Origin: Nocardiopsis sp. CNR-923
GTDB lineage: Bacteria; Actinomycetota; Actinomycetes; Streptosporangiales; Streptosporangiaceae
Direction: 5' to 3'
Assembly (NCBI RefSeq): GCF_001942255.1
Contig: NZ_MKKC01000100.1
Location: forward strand, 1-32,090
DNA length: 32,090 nt
The notes under the pieces are model-generated. The model was given only the letters and a program-made list of their open reading frames with translations. It ran no database searches and was not told the origin of the DNA. Position numbers and translations under genes: made by a program. Shown piece by piece: positions 8,600-18,104 of the stretch; the first letter of the stretch is position 1, and every line of letters begins with the position of its first letter.

Positions 8600-9795
8600 G
8601 TGAATCCCCTGCTCCTGGAGATGGGCAAACAGGCCGCGAGCCATTGGAAACCCCATCTCGCCCTCCCCGGGGTGTTCTTCCTCGCCGCCGTCGCCGCGTG
8701 CGCGGTCCTGGACCCGGGCGACCTGACCGCCCCGGGAGAACTCGCGCGGATCCTGGGTCCGGCCCTGGACCTGTACACCTCTTCCGCCGTCGCGACGGTG
8801 GTGCTCACGGTGGCCCTGCTGCTGGCCGGGTTCCCGCCCGGCTGGGCCGCCCACGCCCTGGGGACGTGGTGCGGACGCTGGTGGATGGGCCAGGGCGCCC
8901 TGATGGCGATCGCGGGCCGACCGCTCGTCGCCCTGCGTAGGACGGCGTGGCACCTGCTGCGGGGGTACGAGTACTGGCGCGCGGTGCGTCGCGTTCGGAA
9001 ACCGTCGCCGAGCCGTCGCGGTCGGCAGCGGCGCACGCCCGTGACGCCCTCCGTCATCGGTCTCGCCAGGAGTTGCTGGCACCGCGTCGATGAGGCACGC
9101 GTCCACCGGAGGGAGCGTGCCTCGGCCACACGTCCCGAGGACATCCTCGTCAACGACCTCAGCACCCGGTGCTCGCTCGTCGAGCCGAGTCGGCCGACCT
9201 GGATGGCGGACCGGATGGAAGCCCTCCACCAGCGGATCTCGGAATATCACAGGATCGACGTCTACTGGACGTGGCCGGTCCTGTGGATGTCCCTCCCCGA
9301 TCGGCCAGGGAGGACGTCGAACGGGCCGAGAACGCCTTCGGGCAGGCTCGGCTGCTCGGCGGGTGGGGGCTCCTGTACCTGGCCGCGGCGGGAGCGGGCG
9401 CCCTGCACACCCAGGCGAGCGTCCAGGACCGCCTCTCCTGGCTCGCCCCGTCCCCGTGGGACGTCCGGCTGCTCGCCGTCCTGGCCGCGGTCGGTGTCCT
9501 CGCGGGCCTGACCGGCTACCTGCGGGGCAGGGCCGCGATCGCCGCACTGGCCGGTCTCGCGGAGTCGTGCTACGACCTCTACGGCCTGGACCTCGCCGAA
9601 GCCCTGGGGCTGATCGGTTCGGAGTCCGGATCGACGCCGCAGTTGGTGGACTCGGGCGCGGCCGTGACCGAGCGGTCGCACAAGCTCAGCGTCGAGGCCG
9701 TTCCGCAGTACGGCGACCCAGAGCCGAACGCACACGGATCATCACCCTATGAAGCATGGGAAACGGAAACAGAGAACACAGAGCACAAGAATTAA
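8600..9795 (+). CDS. Multi-helix membrane protein of unknown family (frame broken near 9298)
   Basis: GTG 8600 follows AAGGAG about 12 bases upstream. The first frame runs to 9511, but after about 9298 protein-like content moves to the frame ending at 9795. The join MSLPD/RSAREDVERAENAF fits one C missing from the run at 9295-9298 and gives about 398 residues. Hydrophobic segments: GVFFLAAVAACAVL (about 25-38) and SAVATVVLTVALLLAGF (about 61-77); after the join, LLGGWGLLYLAAAGAG and VRLLAVLAAVGVLAGLTGYL. A long basic loop (RRVRKPSPSRRGRQRR) lies between the two pairs. It is an integral membrane protein and a likely anchor for the cytosolic partners encoded downstream. I do not recognise the family. 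Confidence 0.7.
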
Positions 9796-10009
9796 CAAGA
9801 GCAATCAAAAGCAAAAAGATGACCAACAACCCATGAGGCATCAAGAGCCACATAACGGCGACCAAGGGGATCCGAAACCTGTTGTAACCCCCCGCAGCGC
9901 CAGTAAAGTGATGAACCCAAAAGATTTCCGGACAACGATCGGTTGCCGAAAATAGGGTGACTCCGCGTCTCTTCTTCCACAAAACCCACACGACAAGAAG
10001 GCAGGCGGC
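9796..10009. promoter_or_regulatory. A-rich intergenic stretch with an imperfect 30-base palindrome
   Basis: About 9740-9960 is strikingly A-rich for this genome. At 9924-9953 an inverted repeat reads ATTT-c-CGG-a-CAAC, loop GATCG, GTTG-CCG-a-AAAT. It lies 57 bases before the TTG start of the vWA gene. The absence of a T run argues against a simple plus-strand terminator, so an operator or promoter element is more likely. The longest gap in the cluster falls here, so the vWA gene may have its own promoter. Confidence 0.4.
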
Positions 10010-12317
10010 TTGGAATCCACCCCACACGCTGCCTCTGTCCGGGGCTGGGCCTCGATAATCGCTGCGATTCTCGTGACCCTGTCGCTCACGGCCCCGATCC
10101 CCGCGTCGGCCCTCGGACCGCCCCCGACGGACCCCGCCGAAACCGACCCCCCGTTGGACACGGTGATCCTGGTGGACGAGTCCGGCTCCCTCGACGAGAC
10201 CGATGTGGAGGAGGAGGCCAAGGCAGCCGCCACGATCGCCCAGAGCATCCTGTCCCCCGGTTCACGTGTGACCGTGATGGGTTTTGGCAGCAACAACGGA
10301 CAGCCGGGTCAGATCGCGGCCCGGGAGGTGTGCTCCCCGACCCTCGTCGACACGGAGGAGGGCCGCCAGTACCTGGCCGACTGCTCCCTCGGGATCGATC
10401 GGCGCGACGCCGGGGACGGCAACGACACCGACCACGCGGAGGCTCTGGGCACCGCGCTGGACCGCCTGAGCGACGGTGATTCCCCCGCGGGGGCCGCCCG
10501 GGTCGTCTTCCTGCTCACCGACGGCGCGCTCGACGTGCGCGACAGCCCCCAGTACGGGGCTCCCGAGCGGCGCAACGACAACGCGGCGGCGCTCATCGAG
10601 GAACACCTCGACACGGCGCGCGAGGACGGTGTGCAGATCTGGCCCCTGGGATTCGGAGGTGCGATCGACCGGGACCAGCTCGACGCCTTCGCGGCGGGCG
10701 GTTCCCAGGAGGGGTGCAGTGACCTGGAGGTGGCCCAGCCCGTCGCACGTGTGGTCGAGGACTCCACCGACGTCCTGCGTTCCCTTCAGGAGGCGCTGGC
10801 CTCCGCGACCTGCTCGATCGTGGGTGAGCCCGACAGCGAGAACCTGCCCGGAGGCGACACCGTGACGCTGCGGGTCGACGTGCCCGTCATCGCCACGGAC
10901 GGCGCGCTCCAGGTGATCAAGAACAACCCCGCCATCACCGTCGAGTACATCGACCCGGAAGGGGACGTGGTCGACACCGGGGAAGACGAGCACGAGGGAA
11001 CGGGAGTCTCCGTCAGCGGCGCCAACGGCCCGGTCGAGGTGCTCCGCCTCATCGACCCCATGCCGGGCGTCTGGGAGGTGCGACTCACGTCGCCGCCTGA
11101 AGAGGCCGAGGAGCTGGTGAGCGCCAGCGTCCAGTGGACGGGGTTCATCAACACCCACGTGAGCGTCGAGCGGACCGAGGACCCTGACCGACTCGCCGTC
11201 GTCGTGTTCATCCGCACCCGACGGGGCGTCGTCACATCCTCCGAGGCCTTGGCCGGCCTCGACTTCTCCGCGGCGGCGACCCTTCCCGACGGGACCACCG
11301 CCGACATCCCGCTCCGGGATGACGGCGCCGCGCCCGACCGTGCGACCGGCGACGGCCAGTACTCGGGAACGCTCTCCCTGCCCGAGGACGCCGAGACCGT
11401 GACCGTCACCAGCCGGGTTCGGGGCGCCGGTATCTCCGATGACGTCAACGAGTACGTCTACACTCCCGACACGCGCGGGGGACCTGCGACCCGCCCTCTC
11501 CTTCCGCGATCCACCGCGGGAGGTGTGGGCCGGAAGCCGGATCGAGGGCAGCCTCGTCGTCGACAACACCGGGACCGAGGATGCCCAGGTCGAACTGTCC
11601 CTGATCCCGCCGAAGGACATGCTGGCGACCATCGAGCAGGAGACGAACCTCTTCCCGCCCGGGAGCACCGAGAGCGACTTCACCGTCCTGGTCGAGGAGG
11701 GATCCGGGTTCGGCACCGGGCCGTTGCTCGTCCAGGCCGTGGACGCCTCCGGCAACCCCCTGACCAATTCGCCGTCCCTGACGGTGACCGTGCGCGGCGA
11801 GCCGGGGCTCCTCGAACGCAACTGGCCGGTCGTGTCCGTTCTGCTGGTGCTCCTCGTCCTGGCCGCCGCGTACACCACCCTGCGCATGTCGCAGGCCCGG
11901 GCCGCCAGGAGCGTCCAGGGCCTGTCCGCCCAACTCCACCGGGGGGACCAGGCCCTCAGCCCCAGGCTCCGGGCGCCCAGCCGGTGGAGTCCGGCCTTCT
12001 GCTTCACCGTCCGTGACGCGGAGAGCGCGTTTCCCCGCCTCGAACACGCGGGGACACCCGGGGCGAACCTGGTCTACCGAGCCACCCGCATCCCCGCCGG
12101 TGTGCGTCTGCACCCCCCGAAGGGGCGGGCACAGGAACTGCGGTTCGGCGACCGCAGCGCATCCCTGGTCGGCGGCCTCGCGGTGTCCTTCCACGACGCG
12201 CGACGCCCACCCGGCGCCCCTCGCGCCAAGGAACGCCCCCGTTCCGACCGCGGACCCCTGCAGGCGAAGCCGGAGGACGACGGCACGGGCAGCCGTATGG
12301 ACATTCGACTCGACTGA
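10010..12317 (+). CDS. Exported, membrane-anchored vWA-domain protein (frame broken near 11480)
   Basis: The TTG start at 10010 gives a signal peptide (residues 1-35: basic start, hydrophobic IIAAILVTLSL, cleavage after PASA). The vWA metal site is complete: DESGS (Asp56, Ser58, Ser60), a Thr in the NDTDHAEAL loop (Thr140) and Asp171 in FLLTDGA. It is followed by beta-rich, Ig-like regions. The first frame loses sense at the five-G run 11477-11481. The other frame continues (GDLRPALSFRDPPREVWAGS) to 12317, so one G too many would restore about 768 residues. Near 11820-11890 a single helix (VVSVLLVLLVLAAAYTTL) is followed by a basic tail of about 140 residues that should lie in the cytosol. 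The topology is that of a surface sensor or adhesin. Confidence 0.85.
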
Positions 12318-12364
12318 CTCCGTTCCCGGAGGACACCGAACATCGGAAGGGACTTTTCACCTCC

Positions 12365-13354
12365 ATGACGATGAAGCTCTACCAGCCGATGCTCCATGTC
12401 GGTCTCGGCGGGACCGGATGCCGCATCGGGGCCGAACTCGAAAGGCGCATGCGCGAAGAGCTCTGCGGACCCGACGGGACCGAGTTCCAGCACCTGCGGC
12501 CCGGCGCCGACCTGCTCCCCTACCAACTGCCCTCCTGCGTACAGTTCGTCTACGCCGACGTCAACCGCAGCGAGCTGGACGGACTGCCCGAACGAGTGGT
12601 CCCCGGCCGCAGGCACTTCGCCGCCGCCGAGCGCACGGCCCACTACGTGCGCGATCTGGTGCCCGAGGTCCCCACCTACCCGGAGGCGGCGCGCAGCCTG
12701 CGCCTGAGCGCCGGGGACACGGTGCGGAACTGGCTGCCGCCCTCGACCAGGGAACCGCGGGTGGCCCCTCTGGACCGGGGGGCCGGGCAGTTTCCCACGG
12801 TCGGCCGCGCGGCCCTGTTCGAGACCTTCAGGAGCGGGATCGGCCCCGCCGTCGCACCGCTGCGCGAGGCCATCAACCGCATCGCCACCTCGGCCGGAGA
12901 TCTGGGCGTCCTGGGCGGCTCGCTGCCCCGTTCCTGCGACGTCTTCGTCTCGTTCTCCGTGGCGGGCGGTACCGGGGCGGGCATCTTCTACGACTACCTG
13001 CACCTCATCGCCCGTTCCTTCCGGGGCACGGGACTGCGGATCAAGATCTACCCCCTGGTGCTCATGCCCTCGGCGTTCGACGAAGGTTTCGGCGGAGGGC
13101 GCAGCGCGCGGTTGAACGCCGGCCGCGCCCTGCTCGACATCTTCCGCCTCGTCGACGACCAGAACGGCCGTGAAGCGTCGCTGACCCTGGCGCACGAGCC
13201 CGTTCCGGTTCACTCCGACCACGAGGGCGCAGCCGTCCACTACCCGGTGGAGGGCCGGGTGGAGATCATGCCCTCGACCGTGCAGACGGCCTTCCTGTTC
13301 AGCCGGCCGACCGGCACCGACCGCGAGGACCTGCACAGGTCGGTGGTCGCCTGA
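12365..13354 (+). CDS. Tubulin-like GTPase, N-terminal nucleotide-binding part
   Basis: ATG 12365 (or 12371, MKLYQP) follows GGAAGGG. Residues 13-18 are GLGGTG, the first phosphate-binding loop, and residues 200-206 are AGGTGAG, matching the tubulin/FtsZ signature GGTG[SA]G. This is the Tubulin_2 type of Pfam, whose members are large actinobacterial and other bacterial proteins of unknown role. The frame ends in TGATG, where the second half begins. Just before the stop the sequence reads FLFSRPTGTDREDLHRSVVA, and the next frame continues (A)LMLSLAGTDIDD without a gap. One missing C at 13350-13351 would make a single protein of 1100 residues. A true split into two coupled genes cannot be excluded. 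Confidence 0.85.
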   Translation: MTMKLYQPMLHVGLGGTGCRIGAELERRMREELCGPDGTEFQHLRPGADLLPYQLPSCVQFVYADVNRSELDGLPERVVPGRRHFAAAERTAHYVRDLVPEVPTYPEAARSLRLSAGDTVRNWLPPSTREPRVAPLDRGAGQFPTVGRAALFETFRSGIGPAVAPLREAINRIATSAGDLGVLGGSLPRSCDVFVSFSVAGGTGAGIFYDYLHLIARSFRGTGLRIKIYPLVLMPSAFDEGFGGGRSARLNAGRALLDIFRLVDDQNGREASLTLAHEPVPVHSDHEGAAVHYPVEGRVEIMPSTVQTAFLFSRPTGTDREDLHRSVVA

Positions 13355-15666
13355 TGCTCTCCCTCGCCGGGACCGACATCGACGACTCGACCGAGAACGC
13401 GAGCGCACGGCAGGAGAACCACCAGTCCTTCGCCGACAGCTTTATCAACACCCAGGCCGACCGTGAGTCCATGGCCGAGACCGGCATCGGAAACCGGGGG
13501 GTGTCCACGGCCCTGGTGGCGTCCCTGACCGTGCCGGTGGACGAACTCTCCGGCATCATCGGTTCGCGGCTCCTGCGCTCGGCCGTCGAGGACATGCAGG
13601 CGACCCTGAGCACCGGTGTCGAACGCGACGACCAGCTCATCGGGGGCTTCCTCTCCGCCGCCAACCTGTACCCGCTGGTGAGCCGCAACGGCATCGATTT
13701 CGCGGAACCGCAGCCGGTCAACGGTTCCAAGGAGATCGCGGCGGCTCTGTACGATCGCGCTGAGGCGATGAGGCAGAGCCTCGACGCCCTGCGGGGGCGT
13801 CTGTCGCACGAGGTCGCGGAACTGGCCCAGAACTTCGACCACCGCGCTGGCCTGCGCGATCTGCTGTCCCGGACGGATCCGTTCCGAGCCCAGCGGGTGA
13901 TCCTGGGATCCTCCCAGAGCGACGCCCCCATGAGCAGGCTGGGTGTGCTGGGGCTGCTCCAGCAGCGCCGCAACACGCCACCGCCGCCGGAGCACATCAC
14001 GGGTCCGCCGCCCATACCCGAGATGCGCGACCGAATCGGCGGACTGCGCAAGATCCGGTACACCGATCCCGCACCCGTCGCGGCGCGCGCGGACCAGGAC
14101 GACTGGTACGACTGGCAGACACGGGTGTCCTGGAGCGAGGCGTGGTCGGCCGTCTCGCCCCGGTGGAGCCGGGCCGCCGCACGGTTGCGCAAGGACATCA
14201 CCTCCTTCGTCCAGCAGTTGGAGGAGCACGCCCGCAACGACCACAACCGCTTCGAGCGTCTGTCCCAGCAGCTCTACCGTCCCCGCACCGGCGTGTCCTA
14301 CCTCCTGCCCCCCTCGGGCGGCGACCTCGAACCGTTCTTCGTCCGCGTCCGCGAGCACATGATCCGGAGCCTGCACGAGACCGGGCACCTGCACGTCTCT
14401 CCCACTGACGGGGAGTTGGTCGAAGCCCTCGTCGGTCCGCAGCGCTGGCGGGAGGCGTTCGACATCTCCGTGGACCGCAGTCCCGCGGAGGCGGTGGCCT
14501 TCCTCCGGGAGACCCTCAAGTCCGCGGTGAAGATCTTCCTGCGCGATCCGGGCCCGGACCAGACGCCCATGTTGCCGCGCCTGACCGACCTGCTCGGCCG
14601 CGCGGCCGGACAGGACGACGGCGGTGTCACGGACGAGGACCTGTCGATGTTCCGCGCCCAGGTGGCGGGGATGCTGCCCATTGGTTACGTGCCCCAGGGC
14701 AACGGACCGCTGAAAATCCTCATCACCTACCACGCGGCCGCCGCCAACCCGAGGATCGAGCAGTACCTGCGGGAGTCCCTGAACCTGCCCCGGGGCGCGG
14801 GACAGACCTACGAATTCCGCGCGGTGAGCACCGAGAGCGTGAGCGTGGTGCTCTTCCGCAGTTCGATGAGCATCACGGAGGTACCCGAGGTCCGAGAGGT
14901 CATGCGGTTGTGGACCTCGGCGCTGGACCGGCCCTCCGCCCAGGACTACCTGCCCTGGCGGCAGCGGCTGGGTTACGACTTCAGCTACCTCGCCACCACC
15001 GAGCGGCACAGGGCCCAGATCCTGCACCGGCTCCTGTGCGCTCTGTGGAACGGGCGCGCCACCTTCGTCGGAGCGTGCGAGACCGCACCGGAGGAGGTGC
15101 ACTTCACCCTGGGCGGAGGGGTCACCATGCCCCTGCGGCTGAGTTCCTTCGGTGAGGCCTCCTCGTGGGGCCAACTGCTGCACGCCTACGAACGGTGGGC
15201 GTTCAACGGCGAGGACGTCATCGCCAACCAGTTCAGCGCCCAGTTGATGGCGGAGATCCCGATCGGCATCGACAGCAGCCCCATACCGCCCGACGGGCTC
15301 TTCGAGGCCTTCCACCGGATCGTCACCGAGGGGAAGGAGGTCGCGAGACTGGCGGAGATGGCCGCGGGGATGAGCGGACCCTCCCGGAGCAGGGCGCTGC
15401 AACTGCGCGACTTCTGGACCAGGACCGCGCGGACGGCGCTGCGGATGGAGTTCCAGGGGGTGGTGGCGCCCCGGTACCCCGACCTGCGCGCCCTCTACGG
15501 CGGGCACCTGCGCACGTCCCGGCCGCAGGGCGGGGCGCGCCCCTCACCGGAGGCGCAGACCCAAAGCTTCGACCGTCGTGCCTGGGACGGCCAGGGGTCC
15601 GACGCACCGGACGGGTCGGGGTCGGCGCGTATGCCTGGAGAAGGCGGGGACGGCTATCTCCGATGA
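13354..15666 (+). CDS. Tubulin-like protein, C-terminal part
   Basis: 770 codons, starting at an ATG that overlaps the previous stop (TGATG) and has no separate ribosome binding site. Early residues include the conserved-looking GIGNRGVSTALVASLTVPVD, the expected continuation of the tubulin-like core (activation domain). The rest is a long alpha-helical region (for example MRQSLDALRGRLSHEVAEL) plus a Pro-rich loop (RRNTPPPPEHITGPPP), with no membrane helix. In tubulins the GTPase-activating residues lie in this half, so separation from the first half would abolish normal activity unless the two associate. Its TGA overlaps the ATG of the next gene (ATGA at 15663). Confidence 0.75.
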   Translation: MLSLAGTDIDDSTENASARQENHQSFADSFINTQADRESMAETGIGNRGVSTALVASLTVPVDELSGIIGSRLLRSAVEDMQATLSTGVERDDQLIGGFLSAANLYPLVSRNGIDFAEPQPVNGSKEIAAALYDRAEAMRQSLDALRGRLSHEVAELAQNFDHRAGLRDLLSRTDPFRAQRVILGSSQSDAPMSRLGVLGLLQQRRNTPPPPEHITGPPPIPEMRDRIGGLRKIRYTDPAPVAARADQDDWYDWQTRVSWSEAWSAVSPRWSRAAARLRKDITSFVQQLEEHARNDHNRFERLSQQLYRPRTGVSYLLPPSGGDLEPFFVRVREHMIRSLHETGHLHVSPTDGELVEALVGPQRWREAFDISVDRSPAEAVAFLRETLKSAVKIFLRDPGPDQTPMLPRLTDLLGRAAGQDDGGVTDEDLSMFRAQVAGMLPIGYVPQGNGPLKILITYHAAAANPRIEQYLRESLNLPRGAGQTYEFRAVSTESVSVVLFRSSMSITEVPEVREVMRLWTSALDRPSAQDYLPWRQRLGYDFSYLATTERHRAQILHRLLCALWNGRATFVGACETAPEEVHFTLGGGVTMPLRLSSFGEASSWGQLLHAYERWAFNGEDVIANQFSAQLMAEIPIGIDSSPIPPDGLFEAFHRIVTEGKEVARLAEMAAGMSGPSRSRALQLRDFWTRTARTALRMEFQGVVAPRYPDLRALYGGHLRTSRPQGGARPSPEAQTQSFDRRAWDGQGSDAPDGSGSARMPGEGGDGYLR

Positions 15667-18104
15667 GTGTCACGGTGATCGACTTCCGCTCCACGGACGC
15701 CGACGAGGCGAAGGACATGATCCGACGCCGGTTTGGTCGCGGCGTCCCCCTCACGGCCTCCAGCCGCGTACTCGTGCTTGAATCGACCGAGCGGCTGGTA
15801 AGCCACACCGCCGCCTACGAGGCGATCTTGACCAGCAACCGCGTCCGCGCACTGGTGTGCCTGGTGTGCGGGGACCCGACGGTCAACGGGGACGACGGGC
15901 GACGGGGTCTGCTGCGCCCGGGACAATTGGGTTCCGATCGCGGCGTGACGACCCTGTGGGTCAGCGACGAGACCGGTGTCGCGTGGGGGCTCCGCCCCAC
16001 GGAACCGCCCGGCGCCCACCCCGACGCCGTCGCGGGGTCGCGCGCGGGTGTGGAGTACCTGGTCGAGACGCTCGAACAACAGGAGATCTTCGACCGTGTC
16101 ATCGAACTGGGCAGGGAACTGCCGGAGGCGACGGCGGCGCCCGGGGTGACCCTGTCCGGACCGGGAAACGGCTACGGGACGGTCAACGCGGCTCTCGCCC
16201 AGGCGCTGAAGCGCTTTACGGCCCCCTCGCACTCCGTTCCTCCGGCCGCCCCATCGACCGCGCCGCGCGGGAACGTCCTGGTGGACCTCGTGGAGGGGAC
16301 CCACCGTGCGGTTCCCGACGCACCCGACCCCGGTGAGGGTGAACTGGCCCGCCACGAGAATCGGGCGCGCGAGGAGGTACTGCGGTCGACGACGGCCTTC
16401 GACGCACTGGCCAGGGCGGGCGGGCTCTTCGCCATGCCGCCCGCGCACCTGCGCACCGTGGAACTGCGCGATGCGGGTGACGCGCTGGAGGAGTACCGGG
16501 ACCGAGTCCGGGCGATGCTGTGGCGTTTCAACTCCCTGCGGGACGACCAGCGCGTCGCGGAACTGCGGCGTGCCGGGGTCCCTGGGCAATCGCCCTCGCC
16601 CGAGGAGGTGGACGAGGCCCTGGAGCATCTGCGAGCGCGCGTGCAGAGGGAACTGGGTGCGGGCACCCCCATCACCGCGGTCGCCGACGATCTGGAGAAC
16701 ATCGCCACACGCCTCTCTCCCCGCAGCGGCGACCTCAGCCCGCGGGTGCGCGAGGCCGCACCCGACGACCTGATCGCCGCACTGCGCGAACCGCCGCCCG
16801 CTCCTCACCCGCGATGGGTGTCGTGGCTGCTGGCGCCCGCCCTGGCTCTACCGGCTCTGCCGGCCTTCACCGGAGATTGGCCCGGTCTGGTGGGCTGTAT
16901 CGCCCTGGCGCTGGCCTGGATCATCACGGTCGCATGGGGGGCCCGGCGCCTCGGCGGTCCCGAATCCAGCACCACACGGCTCCTGGTGGCGCACGCCGCG
17001 TCCGCGTTCGCCGGGGGATTCGTCGGGATGTGGCTGCACGCGCGGTTCATGCCCGATCCTCCTCCGCTGCCGCAGCCGCTGTCGCTGACGATCGCGCTCA
17101 TCGCGGGTGTGTGGCTGGGCGCCTGGGCGCTGTCACGGGCCTGGACCCGGCTCATAGGGCGCTGGGAGTCCGAGGTGGGGCTCGACCGGGCCGAGCGGGC
17201 CATCGGCGCGCTGACCGGGCTGGTGGGACTGACCGCCAAGGCGGAATGGTACCCCGGCGCCGGCCGACGCCGTCTGGCCGACAGCGCCCGTGCGGCGGCC
17301 AGCGCCGCACGGGCCATCGCCGACACCCTCTCCAGGACGGCGGTGGACCTGGATCCGGCCCCGTCCTACGCGGTCGAACTGGAGGAACAGTTGCGGGAGG
17401 ACCTGGTCGAGCTGTCGCAATCCGCCTTCGAGGGATTGTGGGGCGACCTCCGGTCGGGCAACGCGGCCAGTTACGCCTACGAGCGGGCGCGCGAGAGCGC
17501 GTCCCGTCTGGTCGAGGCCCTGCGCGACAACCTCGCCACGAACGGCCCGAACGCACCGCTGCCCTTCTCCCGCCGAACGGCCCAGCGTCGGATCCACGGT
17601 GGGCCGGAACTGGAGCAGGCCGCGCTGACCCTGCGGTCTCCCGTCGAGGGGCGCATGCTCCAGCTCTGCGACCCCGCCTACCTCTCTCTGCTGAGCGACA
17701 CCGTGGCCGACGTGCGAGCGGTCCGCTTCGCCCCCGGGAGCCTGCGCGGTCGCCTGCCGCTCGGCGAGGGTGCGGCACGACGGGCGGCCCAGACAATGGT
17801 CTGGACCGCCGGTGGCGCCCGGTCGGGAATTCTGCGACTGGTTCCGTTCCGGCGCGACGTGGTGCGCACCGAGTGGTTCGCGGGAGAGGAGCAGGGCTTC
17901 GGTCCCGCCGACGTTGCGTCCGACGCGGGCGCCGCGGAGAGCGAGGGGACCGGCCCCGAGGAATCGGAGGAAGCGCCGGGGTACGGGATCTCCATGCCGG
18001 AGCCCCGCATGGACGGGGACGTGGCGAAGGAGCCGACTGACGGGGAGAACCGGGGAAGCGAGGACACGACGCGTGTGTCGTCCGGGGAGGACTACCTCCG
18101 TTGA
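15663..18104 (+). CDS. Large four-helix membrane protein of unknown family
   Basis: 813 residues; the ATG overlaps the tubulin-like stop codon (ATGA). Residues 1-380 look cytosolic: an alpha/beta start (VTVIDFRSTDADEAKDMI, then RALVCLVCGDP) and a helical stretch (ALEEYRDRVRAMLWRFNSL). Four hydrophobic helices follow at about 385-402, 406-428, 438-460 and 473-496. The remaining 300 residues are again soluble-looking and helical, ending in an acidic tail (ESEGTGPEESEEAPG). No enzyme motif is visible. Its place between the tubulin-like and kinase-like genes with overlapping codons on both sides makes it an obligate member of the same complex, perhaps its membrane platform. Confidence 0.85.
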   Translation: MSVTVIDFRSTDADEAKDMIRRRFGRGVPLTASSRVLVLESTERLVSHTAAYEAILTSNRVRALVCLVCGDPTVNGDDGRRGLLRPGQLGSDRGVTTLWVSDETGVAWGLRPTEPPGAHPDAVAGSRAGVEYLVETLEQQEIFDRVIELGRELPEATAAPGVTLSGPGNGYGTVNAALAQALKRFTAPSHSVPPAAPSTAPRGNVLVDLVEGTHRAVPDAPDPGEGELARHENRAREEVLRSTTAFDALARAGGLFAMPPAHLRTVELRDAGDALEEYRDRVRAMLWRFNSLRDDQRVAELRRAGVPGQSPSPEEVDEALEHLRARVQRELGAGTPITAVADDLENIATRLSPRSGDLSPRVREAAPDDLIAALREPPPAPHPRWVSWLLAPALALPALPAFTGDWPGLVGCIALALAWIITVAWGARRLGGPESSTTRLLVAHAASAFAGGFVGMWLHARFMPDPPPLPQPLSLTIALIAGVWLGAWALSRAWTRLIGRWESEVGLDRAERAIGALTGLVGLTAKAEWYPGAGRRRLADSARAAASAARAIADTLSRTAVDLDPAPSYAVELEEQLREDLVELSQSAFEGLWGDLRSGNAASYAYERARESASRLVEALRDNLATNGPNAPLPFSRRTAQRRIHGGPELEQAALTLRSPVEGRMLQLCDPAYLSLLSDTVADVRAVRFAPGSLRGRLPLGEGAARRAAQTMVWTAGGARSGILRLVPFRRDVVRTEWFAGEEQGFGPADVASDAGAAESEGTGPEESEEAPGYGISMPEPRMDGDVAKEPTDGENRGSEDTTRVSSGEDYLR

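Noticed and set aside
9749..9955. Lys/Gln-rich 68-codon plus frame, and a hydrophobic 113-codon minus frame across 9686-10027
   Set aside because: Both follow from the A-rich composition of the strand (AAA/CAA codons one way, TTT/CTT the other). Neither has a ribosome binding site.
13354..18104. Indels as true gene decay (pseudogene cluster)
   Set aside because: Catalytic and membrane features are kept on both sides of every break, no internal stops or deletions are seen, and an unrelated HAD gene shows the same damage.
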